64,000 nt of DNA from Niebla homalea (taxonomy: Eukaryota > Ascomycota > Lecanoromycetes > Lecanorales > Ramalinaceae), in assembly GCA_019925105.1 (NCBI GenBank), contig JAHGAU010000010.1:806001-870000 (forward strand). The letters are read 5' to 3'. The position numbers and the translations under genes were made by a program. The stretch's first letter is position 1. Every line of letters begins with the position of its first letter. Shown here piece after piece: positions 11,690 to 22,370 of the stretch. Under the pieces are notes generated by a model. That model was not told where the DNA came from. It searched no databases and saw only the letters and a list, made by a program, of their open reading frames with translations.

Positions 11690-13420
11690 TAACGAGTCTA
11701 TAAGAAGGGTAGCGAGTATATATTAAGCTTGATTAAAAGCTTTTAATACCAGTAAAGGCCCCTTCCCCGGCTTATCTTAATAAATTAACTTAAGTCTTAT
11801 TAATATTGCCAGATATTGTTATTTTACTAAGAAGAACCCCGTAGCCACCTTTAAAGATATTTCGATCAATATTCTATATACCTTCTTCAACTAACTTTTA
11901 TAGGAGCGTAAAAGCAGCCTTAATATAACCAGTTCTCTATAAATATACTGGTATACTTTTTACCTCCTACGGAAGCAGGAGATAAATATTTACCAGATCG
12001 ATCCGCTTATTAAGAGTTAAATATATAAGGTATCCTAGTTACTTTATAAAATTAGCCTTCGTTAATAATACTTAAGTGAAATAACGGTTAACGATCACAT
12101 ATTACCTTTAAAAGGATAAAAAGAAAAAACCTGTATTATAAGTTAAAAATAAGTTCAAGCTCTTAAAGACGCTCTATACCTCCATAAAGATAAGATTCCC
12201 TTATAAACGTTACCGTATATAATTAACCTTAATTATATAACTTACCGGGATTACGGGTAACCGGCTTAATACCTTATTAACGGTCCGTTACCGGCATATT
12301 AAGGTAACCTTACTACTAGACCCTAAAGGTAAAGAGTAACCCCGGGTATTACTTAAGGTTATATTTAATTATATTAAAGGCTATTTCGGAAAGAAAGATA
12401 TATACGTTTTCTTAATTCCCCCTTATATTTATTACGGCGTTTAATAATATCGCAGTCACTAATAAACGTAATAAAAACGAATTCGGGATTCCCGATATCC
12501 TAAACGAGCTATGCCTTTTATTCTGTTTTTATATTATTATATTTACTTTATTCTTTACGGATAAAGCTTTTATTACCTTCTTTTTAACTTTACCGGAGTA
12601 ATTATTCTATTTTCAGATTGCTTTAAAGTAAAAATAGTTACCGGTACCATTAAAGGAGAAAATGGCGGACAAACCTCTATTCCAGCGATATAGAAATACT
12701 ATGGAAGGCATCCAGATCTCTAAGGAGTAAGCTTTTGCTAATACCACTCTCCGACCCCAAATAACCAATCTCGGGAGTATCACCGGCATAGAACTTCCAA
12801 CGGGCCTATATATTTGACAATAGCAGTAAGCAGACGATGATGGTCAGTTGAGGGTCATACTTACCGGTATATAGGTGGGATTACGAACGCCCAGTAGAAC
12901 ATTATCCTATAATATTATAACTCCTCCGTTTTCTAGAAATACTATGCCTTAAAATATATACTTAATACCCAGGCCGCTTACCGTAACTTAAAATTATAGA
13001 CCGCCTTAAGACGAATAGTTAATAAAATAAATTATATTATCGATCCTTAACGGCCGCGGAAACTTAACCTTATATAATAGGTTAAGGTCGATCGGTACTT
13101 AAAGGTAAGACTTTTATATTGGAGGCTAAAGTCGTTATTATAGATTTTCCGAGATTAGAAGCGCTTTATTAATAATATAAAAAGGACCCCCTTATATAAT
13201 AATTACCGTTAAACTTATTAAGTTTATCGTAATTTATAACGGCGATATAAAAAGGCTTTATTAATAGAAGTTAAAAAGAGGTATAAGAAGGAGTAACCGG
13301 TAATTAATATTTAATGATAATTAAAGGGATTACCGGTCGTAAAATAAGAAGCTCTTTAAATAATTGATTACGCTTTTATAAAAAGTGTCCACACTATTAA
13401 GGCGCTCTTCACTTTTATTA
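11690..13420 (+). pseudogene. DUF3435 tyrosine recombinase relic (Starship captain / Crypton-type family)
   Basis: The plus strand, read through stops, follows the fungal DUF3435 family in order. A core-binding segment (about 11850-12110) includes an 'IYWYTFYLLRK' block. The catalytic-domain start is near 12170-12430, with LTGITGNRLNTLLTVRYRHI, which holds the first catalytic Arg in the family's TGxR..xLLxLxYRHI context, then LLLDPKGK and GYFGKKDIYVFLIP. Next come FQRYRNTMEGIQISKE (about 12675-12735), a VFxKYYA block (about 12930) where the nucleophilic Tyr is expected, NTQAAYRNL (about 12967-12993), a MSRxIDPRRP-like block (about 13045) and an ALLxEVKKRYKKEQPV-like tail (about 13260-13310). 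Stops are mostly TAA or TAG replacing Gln or Trp, as RIP predicts. A short interval near 12810-12890 may be an intron. The gene is dead. Confidence 0.85.
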
Positions 13421-13536
13421 TATCGTTAATCGACGAGGAGTATTAACGGCGAGGAATAGCCATTAATACGTTAATCGCACTCTGCAGGAAACAGGAAAGC
13501 CAAGGCTTCCCTCGCCGTAGAGCAGACTTCAAGGTC

Positions 13537-13834
13537 TGTTAAAGCCATGAGCCCTTTACAGCTCCTTAGCTCCTACAGCTATCCGGCTCTTAAGACCTTA
13601 CTCAGCCAATATACTTATAATACCATTTATAATATATTAAATGGTAATACGGTTATTATTATATTACCTTATATTATATACGAGTTCAATTACGTTATTA
13701 TAAGTATTATAGATTTAAGGTATATAATTAATAAAGGCCCTCGCTTTCCTTCTTCTTCTATATTTTAATATTCTTTAATTATAACAATATCACTCTTTTC
13801 ACCCATTTATTTGGACCGGTTTTGCACTCTAACA
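13537..13834 (+). repeat. 298-bp solo LTR (family B), copy 1
   Basis: Starts TGTTAAAGCCATGAGCCC and ends TTTTGCACTCTAACA, exactly 298 bp, and matches 27014-27311 end to end. The flanks are AGGTC (left) and AGGTT (right): a 5-bp target duplication with one C-to-T change, as expected if the duplication was itself hit by RIP. No internal region is present, so it is a solo LTR left by recombination. Confidence 0.88.
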
Positions 13835-13839
13835 AGGTT

Positions 13840-14160
13840 AAAGAGGAGCAGACTTCAGTCTCTCCACCGTCGAGTCTGTCGGAAACGCTCCCGGTTAAGT
13901 GTAAAACCACGTAATGCATCTTTTACCTCGGGAACAAGGATCTATCGGTCGGTAATCGCTTAAAGACTTTCGCGGTTTACGGCGACCTTAAAAGTACTTC
14001 TATCGTAAGCATCTCCGTTATTATCCTGAAAGTTAGCTTATTGCGTGCCTTTATCCCCGATGTAATATTAACCTTACTGGCAAAATATATCTACAGAGCC
14101 ATACGGCGTAAGTACATAAAACCTTTACTTAACGGTGGTCGGGCCCCGGCCTACCGGCTT
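13840..14160 (+). repeat. Possible retrotransposon protease/pol fragment
   Basis: Moderately RIP-affected sequence. One plus-strand reading includes a weak LLRAFIPDVILTLL segment (about 14030-14085) that recalls the 'VLyVPdl..NLLS' block after copia aspartic proteases. There is no open frame. I hold this loosely; it may be unrelated. Confidence 0.25.
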
Positions 14161-14187
14161 GCGGTCAAAGGATGCTATCTGCGACCT

Positions 14188-15096
14188 CTATATTACCCTT
14201 ACTAATCGAAAGATTCTGTCTGGCACCAACCTGCGGTTCATTTCCGGGATCCCTTCCTGGAGCTCACAGTCTGGGCTCTTGTGGACACAATAAACAAGAT
14301 CGTGTGGATCATCATCGTCATCCTTCCCCTTGCAGAGTACCGCGTAAACACGCTTCACATGCTTCTCGAATTCCTCCTTTCCAGCCCAGCTGTGTCTTCT
14401 GCGGGAAGAGACGTGGTTCAGTCCTACTCTCCTGGCCCACCTGTAACCCATGATCCTCGAGCGTACGTCATTGAAGGCTTTCTCAGCTGCAACTGGCTGA
14501 ACTCCCGGTAAGCAGATTAAATCAACCTCCAATTGGATGCTCATTGCAGGTCAGCTTGAAAGAAACATGCCATATCTTTCCAAGGGACTGCGACGATGTG
14601 GCGGCAGGTCATTAGTCAGATGCTTAGGATATTCTTACAAGCTGTGGAGAGTGTTGGACTGGTTCTCAGCGGCTGGTTGGATGATTTTGTCCAGTTGTAG
14701 TCACAGAGATTAGTCTCGCCCTTACCGATCAAATGCGGATTTCGACATCCCTCGCTTGTTACCAATTCATCTGTGTTTGTCACGCATGTGGAAGGTAACT
14801 ATCTGCCGCAAGCTGAGCCGTGAAGAGTGTCATTGATGTAGTCAAAGAAGCGAGCAGGGAGTCGACCGTCATGCCCTGTGCCTTTTGCGCTGACGCGGTG
14901 GTGGCCTATAAGGCATCTTTGACATTGGGGCCAGGCATAACAGATGCTGACTCATGTCTAGGAATACATGGTGTACCAGCAAGTAAACCAGCATATACGC
15001 AGAGTATTCCGTTGGAATATTAAATCCGGAGGCCTGAATATCGCATATTGGTCCAATCATTCCAAAGCTCGATCGCTCCATACCTTGAATACCCAA
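14188..15096 (-). pseudogene. Unrecognised gene fragment(s), minus strand
   Basis: About 900 bp of normal-composition DNA in a sea of RIP-mutated repeats. On the minus strand there is a 118-codon frame (14188-14544; a central run of Asp residues, Cys-rich near DLVYCVHKSPDC) and an upstream frame (from 15084: MERSSFGMIGPICDIQASG). A GTATATGC donor near 15004 and a CTTATAG acceptor near 14908 would join the upstream frame to an Ala-rich segment, but I cannot link all pieces into one open protein. I recognise no domain. It could be a decayed host gene or cargo fragment. Confidence 0.35.
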
Positions 15097-16168
15097 GGGA
15101 CTTTTCGGACCGTGGGGTCATCCTTTACCTTAGGGTAGTAATAAACCGTATACTCAATATAACTCCCAAGGTTCATATTGATCTTAAGGTCTTAAAAACC
15201 CTGGGGTTTTCAATTCCTTGGGGTCATTAACAGTGGGGTAAATACGTCTTAAATTAACGACCCGATACACCGAACTTTGAAACGTAAGCTTATAAATTAT
15301 ATTATATATAAACCATAATAAACTCAACCTATAGCGCTTTAAGGCAGGCACTAAATACGACCACTTATTTTAATTTAAATAGTCTAGCTTAATTAGCGGT
15401 GGATATATCGTATTTATAAAGGCCGTACTACGGCAGTTTACTAGCCCGTATAATAGGAAACCAGAGTTACGAAATTTGATCGAAGGAAATACGCATTCTC
15501 TTTAAGCCTATATTTTCTGCCCGGTAAAAGTATATAAACCCCGATCTAGAATATAGGTTTCCTCTATATAAAGGGTCTTCGCTAATAACACTTATCGGTA
15601 TACGGGGCCTATATATATTTCTAATGTTTACGATAATCAATATTCAATAATTTATATTAATATAAAGGAGTAAAAGTAATAAGATGCTTACGCGAACCCG
15701 CTGAATTACTCTAATTTATTGCTTTCTATTGCGCTTCCACCTTTACACCTTTAAAATAACAGCCCTCCTCGCCGCCTATTAATATACCCCTTTTATTACG
15801 TTATTTATTATATTTATAACCGGGTCGGAGGATACCGGGATAAGAAATATTAGATTAATGAATTAACTCTATACTTTCCGCAGGAAATAAAAAGGATATA
15901 CTTAGAAATTTCCTTTTATTATAATAGAAAAATAAATCCAACAATAGATAATCATGCTCGGATTTATTTTTAAATACCTGACTTTCCCAGGTAGTATTAG
16001 TCCAAGGGAAGCCTTACCTCTAAGGGAACGTTGGAAGGGTCGCAATGGCTGGTAGAGCTTTCTTCGCTTAGGGTTATTGGTGGGACTAAGAAACTCCAAA
16101 ATCAACGTCTGAATTATAAAATAAAAGCTTAAATTCCGCGGACTTTATAATTATTATTAAGCTATAAA
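15097..16168. other. RIP-affected intergenic/repeat sequence
   Basis: Mixed AT-rich DNA with partial CA/TG depletion. A short, less affected patch lies near 15960-16100. The frames present are short and show no known motif. No gene supported. Confidence 0.4.
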
Positions 16169-16318
16169 TGGGTTTCAAACACTGGGAGGTTTCAAATACT
16201 AGGAAAGGTTTAAACGCTGGGGGGGTTTAAGCACTAAGAGGATTCAGAAACTAGGAGGGTTTAGATACTTGAGGGATTCAAACTCTGGGAGGATTCAAAC
16301 ACTGAAAGGGTTCAGACG
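16169..16318. repeat. About 18-bp tandem repeat, eight to nine copies
   Basis: Head-to-tail imperfect units of the form GGGTTCAAACACTGGGAG. Copies differ mostly by transitions (C/T, A/G), consistent with RIP or ordinary decay. No coding sequence. Confidence 0.85.
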
Positions 16319-16398
16319 CGTCAAAATACATAACCCGTTATCGTCATTTATTCCCGGTGAGGAGACCGAAGAGTGGAGAAGAAAATAAATAAAGCGAT

Positions 16399-16745
16399 TT
16401 TACAGATATTTAGTGATTTTAAGATGCTTGCTATTCCTTGGCACTTAAATTTTCTGCGCCCCTCCTTTGGTTGCTTATATTTTAGTCTTACAAACGGGGT
16501 AATTCCGCACTTTTTCAGAGTCCTTTGGTTTAAGGAATATCTGGCTTTAGAGAATCTTAACAATCAGAGCTCTTATTTCAATTTCAAATATACACTCTAT
16601 ATATTCTCATAGTGTCGAAGATATATAAAAGAAAAAAACTTACATAAGCAAATAGAGGTAAGCAGCCATAAGAGGTGCGCGGAATTTGGAGTGCTAAGGA
16701 ATAGCAAGCATCTTGAAATCACTAAAGATCTGGCATCCCCTCCAA
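16399..16745. mobile_element. Small inverted-repeat (fold-back) element
   Basis: The left arm (about 16399-16485) is the reverse complement of the right arm (about 16655-16740). The best-conserved core, TGCCAAGGAATAGCAAGCAT in one orientation, is matched by GTGCTAAGGAATAGCAAGCAT in the other. The loop is about 170 bp. The structure suggests a MITE or a fold-back hairpin; I saw no clear target duplication. The open frames in it are by-products of the palindrome. Confidence 0.6.
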
Positions 16746-17300
16746 TTCTGGCATCTTTTCCACCTCATCGGGATTTGCCTGGCTTTACCATATATAGACT
16801 CGGAGACCATACCTCGGCGCCAGATTGTCTTCAGATGTGGGTCCCAAGACACGTCATGTCTCCAGACAATTATCTGAAGACAGATTTGATCTTGAGACCG
16901 CTATCCTTAAATATCCGTTATCTGTAGATACTCCTCGTCTGAAAACACTATTCCGCAGAATAAATGCCTTAAGATTTAAATTGTCGATAGACTTAAGATG
17001 TCTTCTGATGAATATCTCCAGCTTTATAGTATCTTTTAATATTAATTTAAAACCCTTTTTATATTATAAGGCCTCTTTTGGACTATTGTATACATCTAGA
17101 ATTACGTTAATCCTCTCGAGTAGATTTCGTATTCCTGCGTTTATAGGTACGGTACATACTACGGACGTGGTTCACGTTCACTCGTCACGATGGACCTTAT
17201 AGCATCCAACTCTGGCTCCCAAGGCTCCAGTTCTTACCTCCCTGCTTCTCTGCCTCACTACTTCTCGGCCCCCTTGGGGACAATTCTTAATCTACCGGAA
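16746..17300. other. Non-RIP intergenic DNA
   Basis: Normal base composition with a near-palindromic stretch around 16825-16890 (GTCTTCAGAT near the left end, ATCTGAAGAC near the right end). A 125-codon frame (16825-17202) has no recognisable features and is probably chance. No gene supported. Confidence 0.4.
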
Positions 17301-19059
17301 ATTAACTTTAACCCTCCCCTTTCCGTCTTTATTTTTAGGTTTTAATTTACTTACCTATTTATTTTCTTATAATCCTCTTTTTTATTTATTTCTTTTATTT
17401 TCCAGAAACCGGACTTTATTAATATTATATAATACCGTTATTATCTTTTCCTTTAATTATTATATAAAAAATATTCTTAAAAGCCTTTTTATTTATATAT
17501 TTTCCTTTAAAACCTTACTTTTTTATTATATATAACGATAAAATAATTAATCGATATTATAAATTAATAAGTTATTATTAATTATTATAAGAAAATTAAT
17601 TAAAATTAATAATTAAGTTTTTAAATATTAATATAAGTATTTTTTATAAATAATTAATATTTAAAAATAATTATTATTCCGTATTTCTTAACTTTAAAAA
17701 TACTTATATATTATTAAAAAAGGTTTTCTATTATAATAAGAAAGTTTATTCTTATTATATTTAAATTTCTTCCGGGTTATAAAAAGGTTTTTATTTAATT
17801 ATTTAATTTATAACTTAAAAATATATAAATATAGATAATAATTCTTAATATTAAACGCGGTTAATAACGTTAATCTCCTTTATTTACCTTTATTTACGAC
17901 GTAAAGATATAATATCATAAGAAGCTTTATGGAATCTCTAGTAAGCTTTAATACTTGCTAGCTGAAAGTTATGGCTTCTAATTAAGGCGAGATTTTCATC
18001 CGTGGTATCCCTGACAGCTTCTACACTGACTTCTCAATCGAGGAAAACACTTCGAGATTGACCTAACGTGAGATCATCAAAGTGGGTCGATAAGGGATTG
18101 ATCTCCTTAGTAAAGCGGTGAGAAATATTATTAATAAGGCGCTGAAACTGCTCGACCTCCGGTAATTTATAAACGTTGAACTTAATATCCTTTATATAAA
18201 AATATTTAATTTCCTTTTCTAAGTATTATTAAAGGTCGAGAGATTTCTAGTTAAGTAATTAATATTTATTAATAAATATAGCCGTAAATTTATTTATAAT
18301 AACCCGATCCTTTCTTTTATAATAATTAAGAGTAAGTAATATAGTCGCCACCGGAGAATCTTAACGATCCTTAAAGTTAACCCTTATAATAATAATTACT
18401 TTACGGACTTTAATATAAGTTATAATAGGAGCTTCTTATAAAGATTTAAACGGCTTATAAAGTTAAATAACCCTATTAACTTATTAATCCTATTTACTAT
18501 TATTTCTTAACTTAAGTATAAAATAGAATAAGCCGGTATTTATTAAGTTCTATATATTTATTATAACGTATTTATCTTTAATATCCATAGTTTTTTACGT
18601 TAAGTATTCCTTAAAATAATATCCTTTATTATTTTTATAAAGTTAAAGGAGATTTTAAAGTTTATTACGTTAATAAGAGTCTATATATAAAGTAAAATAC
18701 TTTATAATCTCTATATTTTTAATAAAGGTACCTTTTAAAAAACCATAAATATTAAGGATAAGAAGAGAGATCTATAATTATTTTAACTTATTATAATTAA
18801 TATAATACTTATATAGATTATATTATAACGTAAAAAGTAAGGAACCGGTTTAACTTATTAAATTATACCCCAGCTTACGAAAGCGTTATTACCTTAAATG
18901 CTAATTTAAAAGCTTTACTGCCTCCAAGGGCTACAGTTTTAATATCCCCTGCCTTTTTCTTTGATCATAGCTTTAAACTGGCGCGATGGTATAGAAACCC
19001 GTCGTTGTCGAAGTTAAAACATTTTACTTCTTTGCACTGTGTAATAGGCTCAGATTGGA
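17301..19059. repeat. RIP-mutated block with two less affected islands
   Basis: AT-rich, CA/TG-poor DNA. One island at about 17930-18180 reads on the minus strand as a nearly open segment containing HFDDLTLGQSRSVFLD and TTDENLALIRSHN; I do not recognise it, but it looks like real former coding sequence. A second island at about 18895-19060 lies downstream of the NLR's decayed TPR array and may be its old 3' end. Confidence 0.4.
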
Positions 19060-19710
19060 AGTCCGAGGATAATCAGCATTATATATCTTTTCATATCTTT
19101 TTAATACTTATATATATATTTCCTCCGCCTACACTATCTTATCTTAATTAGAATAAAGATTCCCTAAATTATTAATTATTTTTAACGTTAATATATACTT
19201 AATACCCTATATTTTTTTATATCCTTTTAATATTTATATATATATTTCCTCTATCTATATTATTTTACCTTAATCGGAATAAAGATTCCTTAAGTTATTA
19301 ATTATCTTTAACGTCGATATATATTTAATATTTTATACCTTTTCTTTTCCTTTTAATACCCGTATATATATTTCCTCCGCCTATATTATTTTGCCTTAAT
19401 TCTTATAGAGAAGCCCCAGGTTGTTGACCGTATCCAGTATCAATATATACTCGGCACCCCATGCCTTCTTATATCCTTTCAGTATCTGCATATATATTTC
19501 CTCCGCCTGCACCATCTTGCCTTAATCGGAGTAAAGATTCCCCAGGTTATTAATTATATTTAATATTAATATATATTCTATACCCTATGCTTTCTCTTTT
19601 CCTTTTAATACCCGTATATATATTTCCTCCGCCTATATTATTTTACCTTAATTCTTATAAAGAACCCTTAGATTATTAACTGTATTTAACATCGATATAT
19701 GCTCGGCACC
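19060..19710 (-). pseudogene. RIP-mutated TPR array, former 3' part of the NLR
   Basis: Continuing in frame past the NLR stop at 19711, the minus strand encodes about five more 42-residue tetratricopeptide units of the type 'A.EIYI.vLKGyeKa.G.EYI.tL..inNLg.LY'. They are broken by TAA/TAG codons where Trp or Gln is expected (EKAWG has become EKA-stop-G). The repeats are near-identical to each other at DNA level, which may be why RIP targeted them. The upstream NB-ARC part, with no repeats, is not mutated. Confidence 0.8.
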
Positions 19711-21366
19711 TTATGCCTTTTCGTATCCTTTCAGTGCCCGTATATATATCTCCTCCGCTTCTGTATGTCGCCCCATCATGCTATCTAAGTAGCCGATGCT
19801 ATAGGTATCGTCGGAGTCCATCTCGTTCCAATCGACAATCCTCCTCCTTATGACTTGCTCTATTCGAAGAGCGTGATGATTTAGACGACCGTTAACCAAC
19901 CAGAAATCGGGCTCAGAATCATATGCAACATTCTGCGCAACACAATGCATCGCTAAGCCAGATAGCGTTATATCAAGCTTGCCGATCGAACATTCCAGGA
20001 CCCAGTCATGCACACACGCGTGAAGACTATAGTGACCTGCCATTGTTTCAATCAGCGAATAGCCGTGTAGCGTCGCCATCGCTTTGTTGAATCGCCCTTT
20101 GCTCTTCGTTACACTGCAAAACCAATCCGGCGCAGATCTTGTCCCCTTCTGGAACAGCTCATACCACAGGTCCGTATTCCCCAGATACCCCATCAGTTGA
20201 AATATCTTGGCCGCATCCGGGTCCTGCGCGGTTACCTGCTTCAGCGACAAATGCCATGTGGAATACAACGTTCGGTCATCGTACTCCATCAGACCATCAC
20301 TGTTCTCGGCTAGATCTTTCCAGCTCTGCTCGTACATCTGGAGGTAATCACCGAATCGATCTGCTGTTTGTGATATATAATCGCCCGCCGTGGCTAATGC
20401 TAGTGGAAGTCCATCGAAACGTCTGGCCAATTCCTTCGCATCGGCATCTAGGTCCAGTGACAAAAGTCGTTAGAGATATTATAAATATTGATGGTTGCAA
20501 TTATATATACTTACCTCCTTGCGTCTGTCGACCCGATCGCCTCGCCAGAACCGCCAGGCTCTGATCAAGATCCTTGAATTTGTTCAGGCGTACTGGGTTT
20601 GCAAAGGTGATGCGAGAGGACCGGGTTGTGATCAGGATCGATCCTTGGGTGGAGTAGGGAAAATAAGTGCGAATATCATATCCGGTGCTGCTACGGATTC
20701 CGGGAAGTCGAGGGTCATCGTAATTATCGAGTATCAACAACCACGTCCTGTTCTTCGCTTGTGATAGCCACTGTCGAACAAGTTGAATGGCCTGCTCTTC
20801 TTCTATCTGCTTGATCACCTCGCCTTGTCCAGTCTCGTTTTGCCTGTTATTACGTCGAATTCGGTATGCGAGAGAAACATATCCGGCTTTTAGCGTAATC
20901 TCGTTGCTGGCATTCAGCCAGATTACTGACGAATACCGTTGATGATGTCGTCGCGCGAAGTGTAGACTGAGTTGTGTTTTACCCATCCCCCCAAGTCCCG
21001 AGATCGCCACCACATTCCGTCGTTCTTCTGACGGAGACAGCCTTTTGTAAAGTTGGTCAAGCTCATCTTCGCGACCGATGAAGAGTCCTTCGTCAATTTC
21101 CGGGGCGTTTTCCAAATTCAGGCCGAGCCGGTAGGATGGAGGTAGTGGAGCGGCTGGAGCGGCTGATGAAGGAGACGTATTTATTAGCATTGCTACTCAG
21201 ATAGGATCTATGGAAGCTCACGGGTTATATGGTAGTGATACGAGTCACCGTGATACGAGTCGCCCAATTGAGCTTTCGCATCCGGATTGATAGTGGTGGG
21301 CCCATACTGATGTCCTGGTCCAGCGGGGCGTGACGAGCTCGTGCTTGACCATACACCATCAGCCAT
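19711..21366 (-). CDS. NLR-type NB-ARC/TPR protein, C-terminally truncated by RIP
   Basis: A STAND/NLR ATPase, expected to act in the cytosol as a sensor that triggers a partner cell-death effector. Proposed exons: 21249-21366, 20515-21192, 19711-20447 (1533 nt, 510 aa). The intron 20448-20514 has a GTAAGT donor and restores frame; the first intron (21193-21248) is less certain, and a start at 21190 (470 aa) is the conservative alternative. Visible motifs: P-loop GLGGMGKTQ, Walker B LLILDNYDD, RNBS-B-like ILITTRS, GLPLALA, then a winged-helix-like region and the first TPR. The upstream exon adds a Gly/Tyr/His-rich segment (residues about 25-40, TINPDAKAQLGDSYHG) that resembles fungal HET-s-related amyloid motifs, found N-terminally on NLRs. 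It is divergent from the HeLo gene, a layout known for NLR-effector pairs. The stop at 19711 is probably a RIP mutation. Confidence 0.85.
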
Positions 21367-21666
21367 TCTTCGACGGACCAACTAGTGTCCGCAGAAACAG
21401 GCATTAATGGCCAAACGAATATATCGGTCGGCTCAGCTGCTAAGATACATCATAAGTCTAGCCAAAAGAAGCTCTGGCAAGAGCGGTCCGCGCTGGCCTT
21501 GCCGTGATAATTGCATTAGCGGCTAAGCTAGGATTCTGAACAGGCTTGGCGGCTGCATCAGCCGTGCGCTTCAGAAAATTGAATTTATCTATAGCAATAC
21601 AAGTTGTTTGTCGGTTCCCTGCTATGTTTAAAATATTGCTCGATCAACCCATTTCTCTATCATTCA
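21367..21666. promoter_or_regulatory. Shared bidirectional 5' region of the NLR/HeLo pair
   Basis: Only 300 bp separate the proposed NLR start (minus) from the HeLo start (plus), so both promoters must lie here or overlap. The region is not RIP-mutated. No specific binding site could be assigned. Head-to-head spacing suggests co-regulation. Confidence 0.6.
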
Positions 21667-22281
21667 ATGGCTGAAGCCTTCGGTATTGCTGCTGGTGCTG
21701 TCGGTATTGCTGCCGTTTTTACAGCCTGTGTCGATTGCTTCGAATATATTCAGTTCGGGCGTCACTTTGGAAGAGACTATCAAACCGATTTGCTGACCCT
21801 GAATTGCTCTCGCATTCGTCTTACCCGCTGGGGCCAAGCGGTTAATATTTTGAACGATCCGCAAATGGGAAGGCCAGATGCAACAGCGTCTGAGATCCGG
21901 ACGGTGAAAGAAACATTGTTTCAGATCCTCGTGCTTTTCGCGGACTCGGCAAAGATCTCACAGAAGCATAGACTGAAAACCGGCGAAGATCTCTCTATCC
22001 TCTCCAGCGATACTATGGACTCAGTGTTCGTAACGTTGAATAATGACATGAGGGAGCTGGCCGTCAAGCGACAGAAGAGGAGCAATATCTTGAAGATAAC
22101 GCAATGGGCTCTTTATCGCAGATCTGAATTGAAGAGCCTTATTGAAAGTCTGTCTTCGCTCATCGATAATATCGAGAAAAGTTTCCCTGCGCCTCAAGCC
22201 CAGATCACACTGGCCCGGCAGGAAGCGGCTGAACTTCACAATCGACAAGCCATAGAGTGTTGCGACCCTAGGTCAATCTAG
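21667..22281 (+). CDS. HeLo-domain protein (HET-S-like cell-death effector), no prion domain
   Basis: A 204-aa protein matching the N-terminal HeLo domain of HET-s/HET-S: a hydrophobic N-terminus (MAEAFGIAAGAVGIAAVFTA), then CVDCFEYIQFGRHFGRDY, SRIRLTRWG and later RQKRSN...TQWALY. In HET-S this helical domain becomes membrane-toxic once an attached C-terminal amyloid segment is templated by a partner NLR. Here the frame stops at about the end of HeLo, and no amyloid motif is visible in any frame before an LTR begins 90 bp downstream, so the regulatory tail is missing or lost. The ATG at 21667 is chosen because homology begins there. Divergent from the NLR gene, which itself carries a candidate amyloid-like motif. 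Confidence 0.88.
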   Translation: MAEAFGIAAGAVGIAAVFTACVDCFEYIQFGRHFGRDYQTDLLTLNCSRIRLTRWGQAVNILNDPQMGRPDATASEIRTVKETLFQILVLFADSAKISQKHRLKTGEDLSILSSDTMDSVFVTLNNDMRELAVKRQKRSNILKITQWALYRRSELKSLIESLSSLIDNIEKSFPAPQAQITLARQEAAELHNRQAIECCDPRSI

Positions 22282-22370
22282 TAGCTCATGATCCTAAGAG
22301 GGCAGGTTGGTTTTCGCAGGAGAGGAGTCGCAAGAGAAGTCAGACGCAATGCAATGAGTCAAGTCACAAC

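Noticed and set aside
16825..17202. A 125-codon frame after the fold-back element
   Set aside because: It has no similarity to known domains and overlaps a palindromic stretch. No transcript evidence.
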